Part shown: positions 32,988-45,683 of the stretch, one piece after another
How positions within the stretch are numbered: position 1 is the first letter of the stretch
Layout: every line of letters starts with the position of its first letter
Assembly (NCBI GenBank): GCA_023101725.1
Contig: JALJCO010000058.1
Location: 1 to 64,000, forward strand
DNA: 64,000 nt
Reading direction: 5' to 3'
Origin: Atherinomorus stipes
Taxonomy: Eukaryota > Chordata > Actinopteri > Atheriniformes > Atherinidae
The notes under the pieces: model-generated
What the model was told of the DNA's origin: nothing
What the model saw: only the letters and a program-made list of their open reading frames with translations
Databases searched by the model: none
Position numbers and translations under genes: made by a program

Positions 32988-34988
32988 TAGGGGTGGGTAA
33001 TATCGTATAGTTTGTGATAATACCGGTATTTTTTTTGACACCGGTAGAAAATGTAATACCATGATAACACATAGCGCTGAAAATGTGTGATCATGACGTC
33101 ATTCAATCACACCTCAACCCTGCAGCATCTGTTTTAGGGTTGTCAAAATTGTTTCAAAATGACATTGGAATATTTGCTTTAAAATTAACACATAATTCAA
33201 ATAAATTCGAATATCTATTTGAGCAATGTGCCAACAGGAAACTACTACAGTATAAGACATACTTGTATAGACTGATCCGATGAGCATTCTGTGTGTTGCA
33301 CCATCTTGCAGTGTCTCCACTGCCTGGGGAACGAGTCCCAATTACCTCCTATCTGCCAACATGGAAAGCAGCGTGAATATCTGGATTTATGTTTTTTTGT
33401 TTGTTTTTTCACATCGGAGCATTAATTTAAGCTATAATTCATCTCCGGAAACATGGCCTTTAATGACAAGCCACACTAGAATAACACGCACATCTCATGA
33501 TTACTTATGAAAGTTGAAAAAATTAAACTCTTTCAAAAGTTGTTACTTTTCTATTTTATCACTATTTGGCTTTCTATATTGTTTAAGGACTGTACAGATC
33601 ATGTAGCCTTTACATGTCCTGCAGATGAAACTAAAGGTTGCAGGACACCATCTTTGTGATCCATTTGTGTTTCTGACTGAACTGTTTTTATTTTCTGGTC
33701 CCAACCTTTCCATGATCAGACCAAATAATGTTATATTTCACAATATCTCCCAGATTAGTCATTAACTCGCAGAAACACCACAGCTGTCTCTTTTAGCATT
33801 AGCTAGCTTAAAGCTACATTTCCACCCCTGGGTCGGGTCAGATCAGGCTGGATCGGGTGATTTTGGTAAGGATATGTTGATTTCACGATGCGTCCCCACG
33901 GCAATCTGTACCCTTATCCTGGAGGCGGAGTATTAACCGGATGGCGCTGCTATGTGATCGCGTGACATCATCGCTGTTCAACACCTTTTAACCAAAGCAC
34001 CACACATGACAGAAACAAAGGAGTTATCCCTGCTTTGTTTTTACGCCGGGTCACCTGGGAAGTGACAGATTTTTCAATGAATAAACGGATTGTTTTGTAT
34101 TAGCTCCACCTCTTTGGTCCGGATCGGTTAGGTTGGTACCCCTACTGAAGGGAACCAAAAAAGTAGGTCAGTTGGATATAAGGGTACCCTTCCCAGTTTT
34201 ATCTGTGAAGACGCAAAAAATCGTGGACTGACCCCGACCCAGACCCTCTGGTGGAAACGGGGCTTAATAACGTTATGTGGTGCATCATTTCCGAGAGCAT
34301 TGATGCATGAAATAAAGTGTCAGATTAATGAGTGTTCACAAAATTTACTGTGTTTTTGTTATTGGGGATTAACCGTTTTCTCCGACGTGGCAACAAATTA
34401 TTCCTCCTTTGCTCTGTGTCCCAGATATTCCTCCCCGAATCTATATTTTTGTTCACGAGTCTGAAGCGAGTCTCAAGCTGCGAGTCTAGTCGAGTCTTGT
34501 TATGGTGTCGCATAATAGTGACATCATCAAAGCCGCCACATTAAAAGTCTGTAAACACGGATGAATCACCACAAAATAGCCGCTTTGAGCTCACAGGGGG
34601 TTCCGACTAAAGTTTCGTAACAAAACTTTGGTGAAATGAAGGAGTTTGTTGAGGGTGTATTCACACCAGGATAGTCTGCTAGACACCGTCTGATTGGGGG
34701 AGTCGGCTCAGCTGGTGGGTGGGGGTGATCTCCCGGACCGTGTTCACCACTCTCACCACCTTTCGCCTGGTTTGTTTTTCTGTGTGGGCTGCGTGTGCTC
34801 CTATTGGTTTTAAAGAGTGCACTGGCTGCAAAGGATCATGGTCTATGTAGTTTAGTATGTTATGCTCCACTAAGAGCAGATAGAAAACCATTACATTTGT
34901 CTCAAGACTCACTGTTTAATACTATAAGACCACAACAATACTGTGGTAATATACCTACTGTGATATTGTGAATATTGTGACACCCCTA
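32988..34988. mobile_element. hAT-like element or two abutting fragments
   Basis: The left end TAGGGGTGGGTAATATCG and right end AATATTGTGACACCCCTA are roughly inverted, but the 8-bp flanks (GTGGTGAG, GTTCTAAG) do not match. These may therefore be two different hAT fragments. It contains the MITE 33811-34265. Confidence 0.4.
33811..34265. mobile_element. MITE with TTTCCACC-type inverted termini
   Basis: AAGCTACATTTCCACC at the left and GGTGGAAACGGGGCTT at the right are inverted, and GGTCGGGTCAGAT / GACCCCGACCC boxes lie inside. No clear target duplication was seen beyond the TTAA/TTAATA context. Confidence 0.6.
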
Positions 34989-34999
34989 GTTCTAAGTAG

Positions 35000-36119
35000 A
35001 CTTGCTTTACAGCATGTTACCATGGTAACTCAGCAGGAAATCCCTCCCTCACTACTCAGGTTTAATGTATACAGTATAATTATATATATTGTAGTTTCCT
35101 GTGTAATAGTTTTACTGTTTAGAATAATCTGATTGGACTTCATTATGTTTACTGTAACTTTTTATTAGCATTTGTTCAGCTGAGATTTTTTTCTTGACAT
35201 AATCCATTTTCCTACCAGTGATGTAAATGAAAAATAATTCTTTATGCAAATTAAATTTTCCCCACTATTGTCTTTTTTTTTTTTTATCAGGTATTAAAAC
35301 TGTTTTTAATACACAACCTTCACTATTACAGAAGCTTGTGAACAAAAATAAAGCCATCATCAACCTCTCCATGCAGCCTGTACTGACCTCTTACTTCATG
35401 GTGAGCTGTGATTCAGGTGATGAACAGGCAGCTCAAGGAACTGACCGTAGTTTGTGTTGATACATTTGTTCACTGGTCAACAGACAGCATCCATTTGTTG
35501 CTTTATGATGGTTGGAAAAAGTGTGTTTGTCAAAAGTATTTCACAGTTTATAAACTGCTGAACTTTAGACTAGATGTGCAAATACTTGTAATCAGCCATT
35601 TGATTCAGGTTTGTTGGAGAGGGTATGTTCTAAAAATTGCAGTATAGTAGTTCTCCAGGACTGAATTTGGACACCCCTGCTGCTGTACAGAGAAGAAAAC
35701 CGATGCAGTTTTCCTGGCTGCACTTCATAAAGGAACCACCAGAGTCCCTGCACACATCAGTCGAGACGGATGTGTAAATAAAAATATGTTCAAGTAAAAT
35801 TAGTGAGATTTTTATTCTGATCTGAACTTTGTTTACATCATGATTTTTACCAAGACATGGATGTAAAGAGTCTGATATAGAACATGCACATTTATTTCTA
35901 GAACCTTCACCAGTACAACCTTATATAATGTGACATGTAGCTTCAGCATATCTCAGTCAGTTCTTCCATGTTGTTCATATTTTCCAAAGTCCACAGCTCT
36001 CAGCGGGAAAAAAAGTTATGTTGTTAAATATACCTCTGAAAAATAATTCATTTAAAACATGCCCATATATTAGCAATATATCTTGCATAATATTGCACTT
36101 TATATTGAATTAGTATTCA
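35000..36119. other. mostly unclassified; hAT-type terminus and inverted repeat
   Basis: A lone MITE-like right end TTTGGACACCCCTG lies at 35667-35680. 35800-35945 is the inverted partner of 28315-28440. No gene-like frame was seen. Confidence 0.4.
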
Positions 36120-36425
36120 GCTTTAGATAGACGTAGGTAAGTAGATAGAAAACTTTGTCACAAGTGTCAGAAATTTGTCTTCAGGCTCCGGATAAAAACA
36201 AATCACATAAAAAACCATAACCAAACATTAAAAAACACACACACAATACAGTAAGTAATTAAAAAGATAAAAACTCATTTCAAAGGGTTCAGAGTGCTGA
36301 TGGCAGTGGGGATGAAAGTCTTTTTATATTTATCTTTTTGGAAAAGCGGTACTATGTAGTGGCAACCTGATGGCAGAAGTTGGAAGGATGGGTTTTGGTG
36401 TTGATTGTGATTAGCTGTCACATTA
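36120..36425 (-). mobile_element. LINE 3' end fragment
   Basis: On the minus strand the frame has the L2/CR1 C-terminal pattern (SGCHYIVPLFQKD-like, then KTFIPTAISTLN). A 3' UTR follows, with a TCTATC-rich tail near 36120-36145. It is strongly 5'-truncated. Confidence 0.5.
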
Positions 36426-36559
36426 AATCAGATAAATACAAATAAATAGTTAAAATGAAATTATGAAATGAGAAATATGAAGAGGGAAGAAGAGAAAATG
36501 ATGGAAGGTGGAGGAAACAAGAAAAAAAGGATGAAGAGGGATGAGTGAGAGGGCCACGT

Positions 36560-37060
36560 TGGGACTAAGGGGCCTAAAGTGGGCCAAGAAAGACCCCCCC
36601 CACCCACCATTCCACCAGCAGGAGCCTGAAACCTTGATTCAAGGCAGGATGGATCCATGCTTTCATGATGTTTCCAGCAGATTCTGAGCCGAGCATCTGA
36701 ATGTGGAGCTGAAATGGAGACTCATCAGACCAGCAAAGTTTCTCCATCTTCTATTGTCCAGTGTTGGTGAGTGTGTGTGAATTGTAGCCTCAGTTTCCTG
36801 TTCTTAGCTGACAGGAGTGGCACCCGGTGTGGTCTTCTGCTGCATTCTGGTCCAGACAACTGCTGCTACTGGAGATTTTCTCTTCTTCAGACCATCTCTG
36901 GAAACCCTAGAGATGGTTGTGGTGGAAATCCCAGTAAATACTCAGACCAACAACCATTAAATCCCCTTTCTTCCTCATTCTGATGCTCAGTTTGAACTTC
37001 AGTGATTCGTCTTCACCACGTCTACAAGACTAGATGCTGCCGTGTGATTGGCTGATTTGT
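36560..37060 (-). pseudogene. Tc1-like transposase remnant
   Basis: Read on the minus strand from about 37000: a KKGDL start, SEEEKISSS, CHSCQLRTGN, then WSDESPFQL (catalytic Asp motif), HESMDPSC-like MDPSCLESRFQAPAGGMVGG and LGPLVP near the end. This is the order found in a common fish Tc1/mariner transposase. Several segments are missing and stops are frequent. The C-terminal half is lost. Confidence 0.7.
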
Positions 37061-37069
37061 GAATGAATT

Positions 37070-37690
37070 TAGATGTAAATAAACATGATGTGAGAATTTG
37101 TTTCCATCTTTTCTACAAGATTTTGTGAAGCTCTATTCTAACAAGTCTCACTAAATTCTCAGCCAAATTTCCTCTTGGAGGATCAATAAAGGTTAATTGT
37201 TTCTCTTCAGTCTCCAGGACCCTCATGTATAAAGCGTGTGTAGTAAGGTTTTTGGCAGATTTTGATGCTTTGAACTCCATGCACATCATTTATTGGCAGG
37301 TAAAAGTTAATAGCAGGTAACACACAGTCTTCCTGATTGAGATGTTCATGTCACTTCAGTTTGATTCTAATCCGTTCCACTAATTCCACTTGGGGGAGTG
37401 GGTGGCCTAGTGGTAGCGTCGTGGGCTTTGGCGCGGAGGACCCGGGTTGTTTTTATTTTATTTCTTATTCCAGAGGAGGGACTTCCAAATAAAAAGTTTC
37501 TTCTTGCCTAAACCTCAAACACCAACACTTCTATTTTACATTCAGGGAAATTATTTTCTTATAAACTTACAGAGGTGAACTGTAATGCTGTTTAACACCA
37601 TAACAGTAAGATAGAGGCTAATACACGGAGAACCATCTTGTCTGATCCTAAATACTAGCTCACTGGCTGATATAAATATTTCCCTCCAAA
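37070..37690. other. unclassified, with a tRNA-SINE head fragment
   Basis: 37391-37450 (GGGTGGCCTAGTGGTAGCG ... GACCCGGGTTG) is the head of another tRNA-derived SINE type, cut short before the body. The rest was not recognised. Confidence 0.45.
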
Positions 37691-37699
37691 AATATATTA

Positions 37700-37848
37700 A
37701 ATCAACATTTATGCCAACATTAGTATAATAAAACATTCAGTGACAAGCGAGTATGTGTTATCATATTTAAATTATTGTTGGATTTATTATTATTATTTAG
37801 ATTATATGCGACATCCTGGTGCCAGTTGGTGGCGGTAATTGGCTCGTT
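37700..37848 (+). repeat. left piece of duplicated block B
   Basis: Collinear with 14045-14180: CAGTGACAAGCGAGTATGTG, TTATTATTATTATTTAGATT and GCCAGTTGGTGGCGGTAAT. The block continues at 49908 after the ISL2EU-type element. Confidence 0.8.
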
Positions 37849-37931
37849 GCACGATGTGGCTACGTGACTTCCGCTAATCTGATGTTGTGAGGGGCAGTAC
37901 TTCCGGTCCGATTGTTCACCCACGGAAAGCA

Positions 37932-38085
37932 ATGGCGTCGTTTTACGCCCGATCTCTACAGGACCTGCCAAAAGTTTCCATCAGCGATGTTCTCCGTCTG
38001 ATTCGAGCACTTTCATCAGCTCCACGGAGTAAAAAAGAAAAGGGATTCAAATTATACGTATCGAATTACATCGACAACTATGAGG
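37932..38085 (+). CDS. YqaJ/SWIM gene of ISL2EU, first exon
   Basis: ATG at 37932 just inside the left inverted repeat: MASFYARSLQDLPKVSISDV, then KGFKLYVSNYIDNYEG, and a donor GAGG|GTAAGT. As I recall, this is the N-terminus of SWIM/YqaJ proteins of fish transposons. The exon leaves one base over, so it cannot join the exon at 42755 directly. At least one middle exon is either unseen in the 4.7-kb gap or deleted. Confidence 0.65.
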
Positions 38086-41000
38086 GTAAGTAAGCCCACT
38101 AAAACAATCAGAGACCGTTAGGCTAACTAGCTTTGCTAGCTATCTGCTTTTTGCATGCAGTCTCGTTTTTTCTGTAATAAGTTTGCTGATGGTTATGATT
38201 GGACAAAGTGGGCGTGGCTTATGAGCAATAAATGTCCAAAAATGCGATTTTTCAGATATTCGTTAAAAATCAGCCGTTTGTCCTAGAGAGCTGAAATTTG
38301 ATGCAGATATTCTCTCAATGATGCTGATCATTTCTACTATTGCATCTCTGTTTAAAATTTTATGTCACGTGCCACTTTTTTACAAAAATATGCAAATTAG
38401 ATTTACATTTGTATTTTCATAACGGATAACTTGATTAATACCAGACTTGAAAACAGTGATTCTTTAGGTCATCCTTAATTAATGGCACTTAGAATGGTGA
38501 ATATTCTGCGAAGCATTATTTTCTAAGAATATTTTGGATATACTTTTTTATGCAATAAAAATCAAAATATTTTTAATTCTGAAAATTTTAATCTAACACA
38601 CACTAAAAAAATCAGAGCACTGACAACACTATTCTGATTATGTCTGAATATTTTTAGGATAAATTTATATTTTTTATGAATATTCAATTTCTAAAATTAT
38701 TTTTAATTTCTTTAATATTATTCAGAAACAGTCTAAAATCCTTCAAATTATAAAATACATTTTTATGGTTGTACCCAAATATTTTTGAAGATTTTTGGAG
38801 AAAGAACTTAGGAAATATGATTGAATTCATCTAAGCCCTGGTTTCAGTTTGGGTGGCAGATTTGGCGGTCTCTGTCTCCATCTAGTGGTCGTAGACTATA
38901 ACTACACCCCCAAGGTAATACCAAGGGGTAGTACATTTTGGCCTGAAAAACGAGGAGTATATTGACGGAGATAAAAAATCTATTTTTCGCGCTAAAAAAA
39001 AAAAGCCAGAAAAGAACAACTAAGAACGAGGACACCTACAAATCATAGTAAGAAATAAATATAAATTAAAGGTCTGTCAGCAGAGACAATCAATTCTGAT
39101 ATGGGAAATGGGGGAGATATCCAATTAAAAATAAAGTAAGCTACAACTAATTGGGAACCTCGGACCGAAACAGACAGCCTAGCTCGAAGACGGCTTGGCG
39201 CATCTTAAAGTGCCTCATATCCCCAGATTCCTTGGATCCTCGTGGATTTTATGACGTAGGCCACGCACATTTCTGCCAATAGTTTTCTTTTCTACAATGC
39301 AAAATATGCAAAACCTATTTTCGTGAACTTCTAGGGATTTTACCCAATCAGGCTGAAAATCCTACCACAGATTCTAGAGACAGAGAGAAAAAACGTATGC
39401 AAGCAATATTTTAAATTCCTTTTTGTTACAAAGTTATATCCAAACTAACATTATGCAAAAACTAGCTAAATCCTTAAAAGGCCACTGTTCAAAAACGACA
39501 ACAGATATTTATATGAAGCTCATATACCAACAGGGGAACTTCATTTTCTACTCATGTGCCAAAGGAAAACATTTTTGAAAATTCTATATAATCGCTTTAA
39601 CTCGGATTTACTTTATATCACATACATGGTTTATCAGATGTGCCCCAAACTTGCTATGTATTTTCATAGCATCACCCTGAGCTGATTCTTCAAGGATTGA
39701 TAAGATTGGACGAAGTGGATTATGTGAGGGCAACACCCTGATTTTCTTTACATCATTACAAATCAGCTGTTTGTACTTGACAGATAAGGTTTGATGGAGA
39801 TATTCTTTGAATGATGTTGAAGCCACCAAATTTTTTCCCCTAAATTATGATGCATGCCATGTTTGTGCAAAGCTATGCCAGCTAGCTCAACACAAAGCTT
39901 TCCACAATGGATCGTTCTATAAACATCAAACGTGCTGCAGTGAATCTCAAGATAGTTTTTATGAATCCAAAGCATTTTGGCAAAGATTCCCTAAAGATTC
40001 TGACTGAATCAGGTTGTCATTGTGTGTACCTGGATGCAAATCAAGTGATTTAAGCTTTTCAAATGTTGCTTGTTTAAATACTCAAGTCTGAAGTTCACGC
40101 CTAATTTGAAGTGTGTTTGTCTTCATTTTACATAGTTATTGCATTGATCTTTTTACTGCATGAAGTATTTCCTCAGTCCTGCTGTACCCAACATATCTTC
40201 ACAAATGGATGACTAAACCTCTCTTAACACAGGAGACCTGTTGTAATTATATTGCTAGTTAGAACAGAGTACAGAGGATCTGGAGTGTTCTGTCATTCCT
40301 GCTGGACCAATCACTGGAACTGGTATTTTTCTATAATGCCAGTTGCCCACCAGAACTTCATGCCTATTTCAAAATATATTTCATTTAACAGCTTCTGGTT
40401 CTAAAATCCCAGTTTTAAGCTTTTCTCGGCTAGATGTTGATTGGGGAAAGAAAGTTGCTGCTTTGCAGGAGAGACCCGAGGCTGCTTCCAAACCAGTTTC
40501 ACTTCTTATTTTAGACACCAGCTACCCCATCCAGTTGGAATTTTTAAGATCAGAAGAGTACATGTTGAAAATCCCAGTTTAAGCTTTTCTCGCAGAGATA
40601 TTTCACTTGGGGAGAGTAAGCTACTGTTTCAAAGGGAGACCACACGCTGCTTTTTAACCACTTGATCATGAACCAGCTATATGAGCATTGGTTATATTTC
40701 AAGGATTTACTTTAAATTGAGAGTACTGTAAAAACTTGAGTACTGCCTATACTATAACTGAGGACAACAGGTTGACATGCAGATCAATAAATCACCTATA
40801 TTCCAAAAGGGCAATAACTCACAGTCTATGTTGAACAAAGGGAGGCCGGACCAGATGAGGCGGGAGAGCCACAATCCTGCAGGTGTTAGACATTTTCCTG
40901 AAAGCTTAGTCAACATTACTTATACACACAAACTTCATGCTGCACCGTAACAACAGATAACAGGTTTTCATGCTGAGCAAACTTTCTTTGCAAAATAATA

Positions 41001-42754
41001 AAAAGTCATCCTTTTTTTAAGGAGGGCTACAATCTAACAGTGTGTTCAGACCAGCGTCAAAAACGCGCCCGACGCCCAAAGTTGGACGCCGTGTCATTAA
41101 AAGTCAGACGCCTGTTTCCCCGCGTCTTGACGCTCTGACGCGGGGCAGCATTATCAGCCCAGTACATCCCATCAGGACAGCAGGTCATCAAACCACCATT
41201 CAGAAACCGGGACCGGACACAGATCACAGTTTATCCTCCTCTGTCTTCAGAGAGAGAGGAGATTTCCCTGGTTTTTCTGGGTGTTTCCTCTCCTGTCAGA
41301 AAAAGTGTGTCTGTGTCATGACTCGCTCTGATTGGTCGACGCCCCCGCGTCAAGACGCCAAAGTTCAGATTTTCCTTGACGCGCAAACGCTGAACATCTC
41401 AAAACTCGACGCGCTAACGCCCTAGACGCGCCACGCCCGACGCGCGAAATGCGCCGCAAGAAAGGCCGACGCTCCTTGACGCGCGTCGGCCGTTGACTTT
41501 GCATGTAAACCTGACGCCCTTGACGCCCAAATCGCGCTTGGTCTGAACACACTGTAAGTGTTTGTCGAACAATGGGAGGCGGGGCCAGGGAGGGTGGTGC
41601 GCCAGGGGAGGCGGTGCACAGACGGGCTTGGACCCCGTGATAACTGCTTGCAGTTCTAGTTTTTTTTTTTTTTTACCCACCTTCTGCCTAACGCTGTATT
41701 TAATGTCTTAACCACAGTGTCCAACAAAGACTCATCAGGGAGAGTGAGCATCAGGGCGGTCTGTTACAGATCAATGCGAAAGCATGATAAGCCTCATGAA
41801 CTCAGAGTAGGGTTAAACAACAACAATAATGTCTACCTGTTCCTTAAAAATAGGACTAAATTTTGGGGTTTTTGTGTTACTAATGTGTAAGTTGAGTAGC
41901 AAACATTTGTAGTTGTTGCAAGGTAAGTGATGGAGTAGCATAATGCTAATCGGAAATAAAGATTTCATATACACATCTCACTTTAGCATTAGCTTACATG
42001 ATAACCCCAGAAGCTAGTCCAGGTTTCAGTTTCTTGCTACACTTCAAGTTCAAACCTCTTTCATAATGTTAATGCTACGGCCAGTTCAAAGGCCATTTAA
42101 TTCGCTCTTTTGACTATTTTTTTTATTTGTTCAGATACAAGATCGGAACACAGTACAGGTTCCTATAGGAGCGATCACTGCTGTTTTCTTCCGTGATTGG
42201 TTGGCATACAGCTGATGCGTTCAGACGTGTGGAGTTCAAGACACATCTGTCACAACATCAGGAAGCTGTGACAGAACGATTTTTTTTTCTTATTGGAGAA
42301 CTATTATTTAGTCTCTACATGCATGATGCCTACTAAAGCCACGGACATGATGACATTGTGATGCTCACATATTCATGCTCATAGACCTAAATGCGTAGTA
42401 GAAATGGATTTTCGATATTTTGTGATACATACATAAAGCTTGAACTACCATAACACTATGATAAAAACTGAACTGTACTGCAAATACAGTTCTGTCAGCT
42501 TTTTGTGTATTAAAAGCATTTAAATCTCTGCAAAGCATTTGACAAATAAAACGCAAATTGGAATTGCAGTGTTAACCCAGAATGCATACAAATTCACAAT
42601 TAAGGGCACAAAAACATTATTCAATACTCTGAAATCCTGTACTGTGTTCCAGGCTTTCCCCCCACTTGCCAGTACTTGCATTCTCATTTTCTGGTTGTAC
42701 AAATGATAAAGCAATAATTACTCAGTTTTTGATGACAATATGTTTTGTGTTTAG
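38086..42754 (+). other. long intron or gap of the YqaJ gene
   Basis: It holds two copies of a fish repeat (38200-38420, 39680-39850: TGAAATTTGATGCAGATATT / AGGTTTGATGGAGATATT), an imperfect ~190-bp tandem duplication near 40385-40660 (AAAATCCCAGTTTTAAGCTTTTCTC) and the MITE 41038-41554. The expected middle exon was not found. Confidence 0.4.
41038..41554. mobile_element. Harbinger-type MITE, 517 bp, GACGC-rich
   Basis: Termini CAGTGTGTTCAGACC and GGTCTGAACACACTG are perfectly inverted, with TAA duplicated at 41035-41037 and 41555-41557. The interior is GC-rich with many GACGC / GCGTC copies, in contrast to its AT-rich surroundings. Confidence 0.93.
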
Positions 42755-42949
42755 ATGAAGTTTGAAGACTGCTCCCCTGTAGAAATTGCTGAAGTAGAGT
42801 GTTCCTGTGCGGCTGGAACGGTGTTGTGCAATCACAGTGTAGCACTGCTGTACCAGACCGCACACTACTCTGCTCTCTATTTGGCTGCTGTGCCACCAGT
42901 ACTGAGCTGTACGGAAACGGAACAGAGCTGGCACAAACCAAGGACCATG
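42755..42949 (+). CDS. YqaJ/SWIM gene of ISL2EU, SWIM-finger exon
   Basis: Acceptor TGTTTAG at 42754, donor ACCATG|GTGAGT at 42949. It encodes MKFEDCSPVEIAEVECSC then TVLCNHSVALLYQTAHYSAL. The pattern C-x-C ... C-x-H (CSC...CNH) is a SWIM zinc finger, a nucleic-acid or protein-binding motif found before the nuclease domain in these proteins. The first ATG is probably internal, since it follows an acceptor directly. Confidence 0.7.
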
Positions 42950-43084
42950 GTGAGTGAGCATCACATGAGGACCCATGCCCTATAAAACAAGATATAACAT
43001 TCCCTATAGTTTGATTTGAAACATCATGGCAAGGGAAGCCATATTGTCAGACAAACCACATGATATTTTTGATTACGATATATA

Positions 43085-43526
43085 CAGTCATCCTCAAAAG
43101 TATTCATGCCCTCCAATTAAGGGGAAAAAAATCATCTGTCAGTGAAATCAGTTGAAATTGACCAAAGTAATAGTAAATAAGAAAAAGAAAATCATTGATA
43201 TTGAATTGTGGTTTAACAGAAATATTAAAAACAAAGAAAAAATAAAACAAGTAAACAAGCATGATGGGGCTCTGAAGCTAAAATTTTGTTGAGCAACACT
43301 TTGATCACTGCAATCAGGTGTTTCCTGTAACGTTCAAAAAGACTTCTGCACCTGTTGACTGGTGTTTTGATCCACTAATCATAAGCAAGCTGCTCTTATT
43401 GGTCTGGGACATTTTTGTTTGTTTGGTTTTGTAAATTTTTATTTATTATTAGTTTCTTGTTATTTGAATTACCATTGTGAATTTAGTGTTTTCCTTAATT
43501 GGAGGGTATAAAAAATTTTGGGGGAT
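43085..43526 (+). mobile_element. mariner-like non-autonomous element
   Basis: Inside the intron between the SWIM exon and the next exon. The left end CAGTCATCCTCAAAAGTATT and right end GGAGGGTATAAAAAATTTTG are inverted; a longer relative is at 21049-21860. AT-rich degenerate DNA follows to about 43690. Confidence 0.7.
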
Positions 43527-43713
43527 ATATTAAAATAATTTACATAAATAAAAAAAAAATAAATATAATAAAAATATTAAAAATTATAGGTGGGAGGAAG
43601 GAAAAAATTTAAATTTGATTTGAATAAAAAAAAAATTATTATTACCATCTACATATATCACCTCTCTCTCTATATATTTTTTGTTATTTTTTTTTGTCTT
43701 TTTCGTTTTCCAG

Positions 43714-43791
43714 GTTTCAACCAGGCCGCGTACGTGACATGGTTTTTGTGTCTGCAAGGCCGAAACAGCGCACAGTTGTGAATGGTGTAAG
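43714..43791 (+). CDS. YqaJ/SWIM gene of ISL2EU, linker exon
   Basis: Acceptor CGTTTTCCAG at 43713, donor GTAAG|GTAATT at 43791. In the frame that joins exon 43872 it reads FQPGRVRDMVFVSARPKQRT and VVNGVR. The 3' phase fits the next exon exactly. The 5' phase is off by one base against the SWIM exon, so a small indel or a different upstream junction is implied. Confidence 0.65.
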
Positions 43792-43871
43792 GTAATTGTT
43801 GGAAATATATTCAGTTATCTTGTTGCTGTAAAACGTACAGTTCTTAATTGAATGTCTTGCTGTTTTTAAAG

Positions 43872-44828
43872 GAGCAAAAGTTATAAGGCTGTGCGGGGCA
43901 ACATGCCGGACCCTGATGTCCTCAGAGTGGCAGATGTTTATCAGGACTTTGCAGCAGACATTGCTCCTCTCATTACCACCATGGCCATCAGTGCTGATGT
44001 CCCTTTAGTTGACTCAGCCTTTGGAAAAGTCCAGGAAGGCAGTCCTATCGCTTTCCAGCACCCACCACCTGTCAGCAGAGTCATCATTCGCCACATGGAC
44101 GTCCCTTCACCACCACCACTGCCATTGGACAACTACCATCTTGAGCCAACCCGTGTCCAGTTTGTCTGCAGCCACCAGCAGCAGCTGGAACTGGAGTGTC
44201 TTGTGACAACGCTGGAACAATCCAGACAAATTGAAGTTGCTATCAGGGAGCAGAGTGCATCAGTTGAGTGGCATAATGTCAGGAGACCCCGAATTACTTC
44301 CTCTCGTTTCCGAGAAGTGTGCCATGTAAGAGGGTCCACTTCTGCTCTCAGTTTAGCGCAGCGAATCAAGAAGGGAACAACAGCCACCACCACCATGAGG
44401 GGCCTTGCACTTGAACCATTGGCTATTCAGGAATACTGCAGGATCAAAAACACCAACTACCGGCCTTGTGGGTTTGTCATTCATCCTGATGCTCCATGGT
44501 TGGGCTCCTTTCCTGATGGTGTGGTTTTTGATCCCACAGAGAGACCAACTTTTGGTTTATTTGAGATCAAATGCCCGAATGCTAAAAGTTACGTCGACTG
44601 CAACTATTTAAAGAAGTGTAACGGCTCAATGAAACTTTTTCTAGTCACTGCTACTACTGGCAAGTGCAAGGGCAGCTCCTGATCACAGGCATGGACTGGT
44701 GTGACTCTGTAGTCTATGCAGAGGACGACATTCTTGTCCAACGCATTTACAGAGACGCCAGTGTGTGCCAGACAATCAGAGAAAAGGCTGACCATTTCTA
44801 TTTTTATGTTTACTTTTCCAGTGTGTAG
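43872..44828 (+). pseudogene. YqaJ nuclease exon of ISL2EU, late frameshift
   Basis: Acceptor TTTTTAAAG at 43871. The exon encodes SKSYKAVRGNMPDPDVL, then the YqaJ (lambda-exonuclease-like) fold: RRPRITSSRFREVC, a GLALEPLAIQEYC core, GSFPDGVVFD and FEIKCPN, the D...E-x-K metal-binding motif. After MKLF (about 44630-44645) one base is missing; the other frame continues SHCYYWQVQGQLLITGMDW and ends AGTGTGTAG at 44828. The catalytic D and E-x-K are intact, but the conserved YWQVQGQL segment lies after the break. The family degrades DNA ends; its role in transposition is not settled. The 3' end stops 3 bp before a MITE. Confidence 0.8.
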
Positions 44829-44831
44829 ATC

Positions 44832-45025
44832 AGGGGTGTCAAACTGGTTCCAGAAAAGGCCGTGTGGCTGCAGTTTTTCATTCCAACAGAGCAGGAGCAC
44901 ACCAGATTTCACTCATTTCATCTAGTGAGTCCAGTCTTAACCTAAAGCCTAAAGAGTCTGGTGTGTTCCCGCTTTGTTGAATGAAAACCTGCAGCCACAC
45001 AGCCCTCTCTGGAACCAGTTGACTC
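44832..45025. mobile_element. palindromic MITE, split by a younger hAT
   Basis: The left end CAGGGGTGTCAAACTGGTTC pairs with GGAACCAGTTGAC at the right, and the inner arms also pair (GCACACCAGA / TCTGGTGTGT). The right terminus is interrupted at 45026, and the flank after the younger element resumes GTTGACAC at 45684. Confidence 0.8.
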
Positions 45026-45683
45026 TAGGGATGGGCATATCAATACCTTGGAGTCGATACTTCAGTACCAGCCAGACAAAATATCAGAATTGATACTTTG
45101 AGTATCACGATACCACTGTACAGATACAAAACATGCAATTTGTTTCTACTTCTGAGAGTTTTAGGTAATGAAATGATGAAAGCAGCCAGATTCTAGCTTC
45201 TGTATCACATGATGGTTGTAGCCTATCAGATGTCATGATGTTGTTGCTACTGTTAGTGCTGATGATGATGTTTTGTTGTCTTTCAGTGGTTTAATGCAAG
45301 TTATTGTGCATTATGTTTTGGTAAATTTGTAATATTACTATTACATTTTCTATTCCAACATTTACACTTAATAAATTTGATTATTTTAGTTAGTTTATAT
45401 GATATTATTTGATCATTGAAAGACATTTTTAATCTATTTTTGTTTAATTTTATCATCACTATAATTTATTGTTTTAAAAGCATTTGTTTCCAGTACTTCT
45501 GTTCTCAGGTTTTACTTATATTTAATATTGCCCTTGTATTCAAGGTATTAAAGCAAAGAATGACAAATGGGATTTTCTTTTAAAGGACAAAAAGTATCAG
45601 TATCGATATCACCATCACTGAAAAAGTGCCATAAACTACTGGTATTGTATTGACATGAAAAATTTCAGTATCCCCCATCCCTA
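45026..45683. mobile_element. hAT MITE, 658 bp
   Basis: Termini TAGGGATGGGCATATC and CAGTATCCCCCATCCCTA are inverted. The flanks are GTTGACTC (45018-45025) and GTTGACAC (45684-45691), a 7/8 match. It inserted in the right inverted end of the palindromic MITE. Confidence 0.88.

Noticed and set aside
32988..34988. A single 2-kb hAT with target duplication
   Set aside because: The ends look compatible but the 8-bp flanks do not match, so it is kept only as a tentative element.
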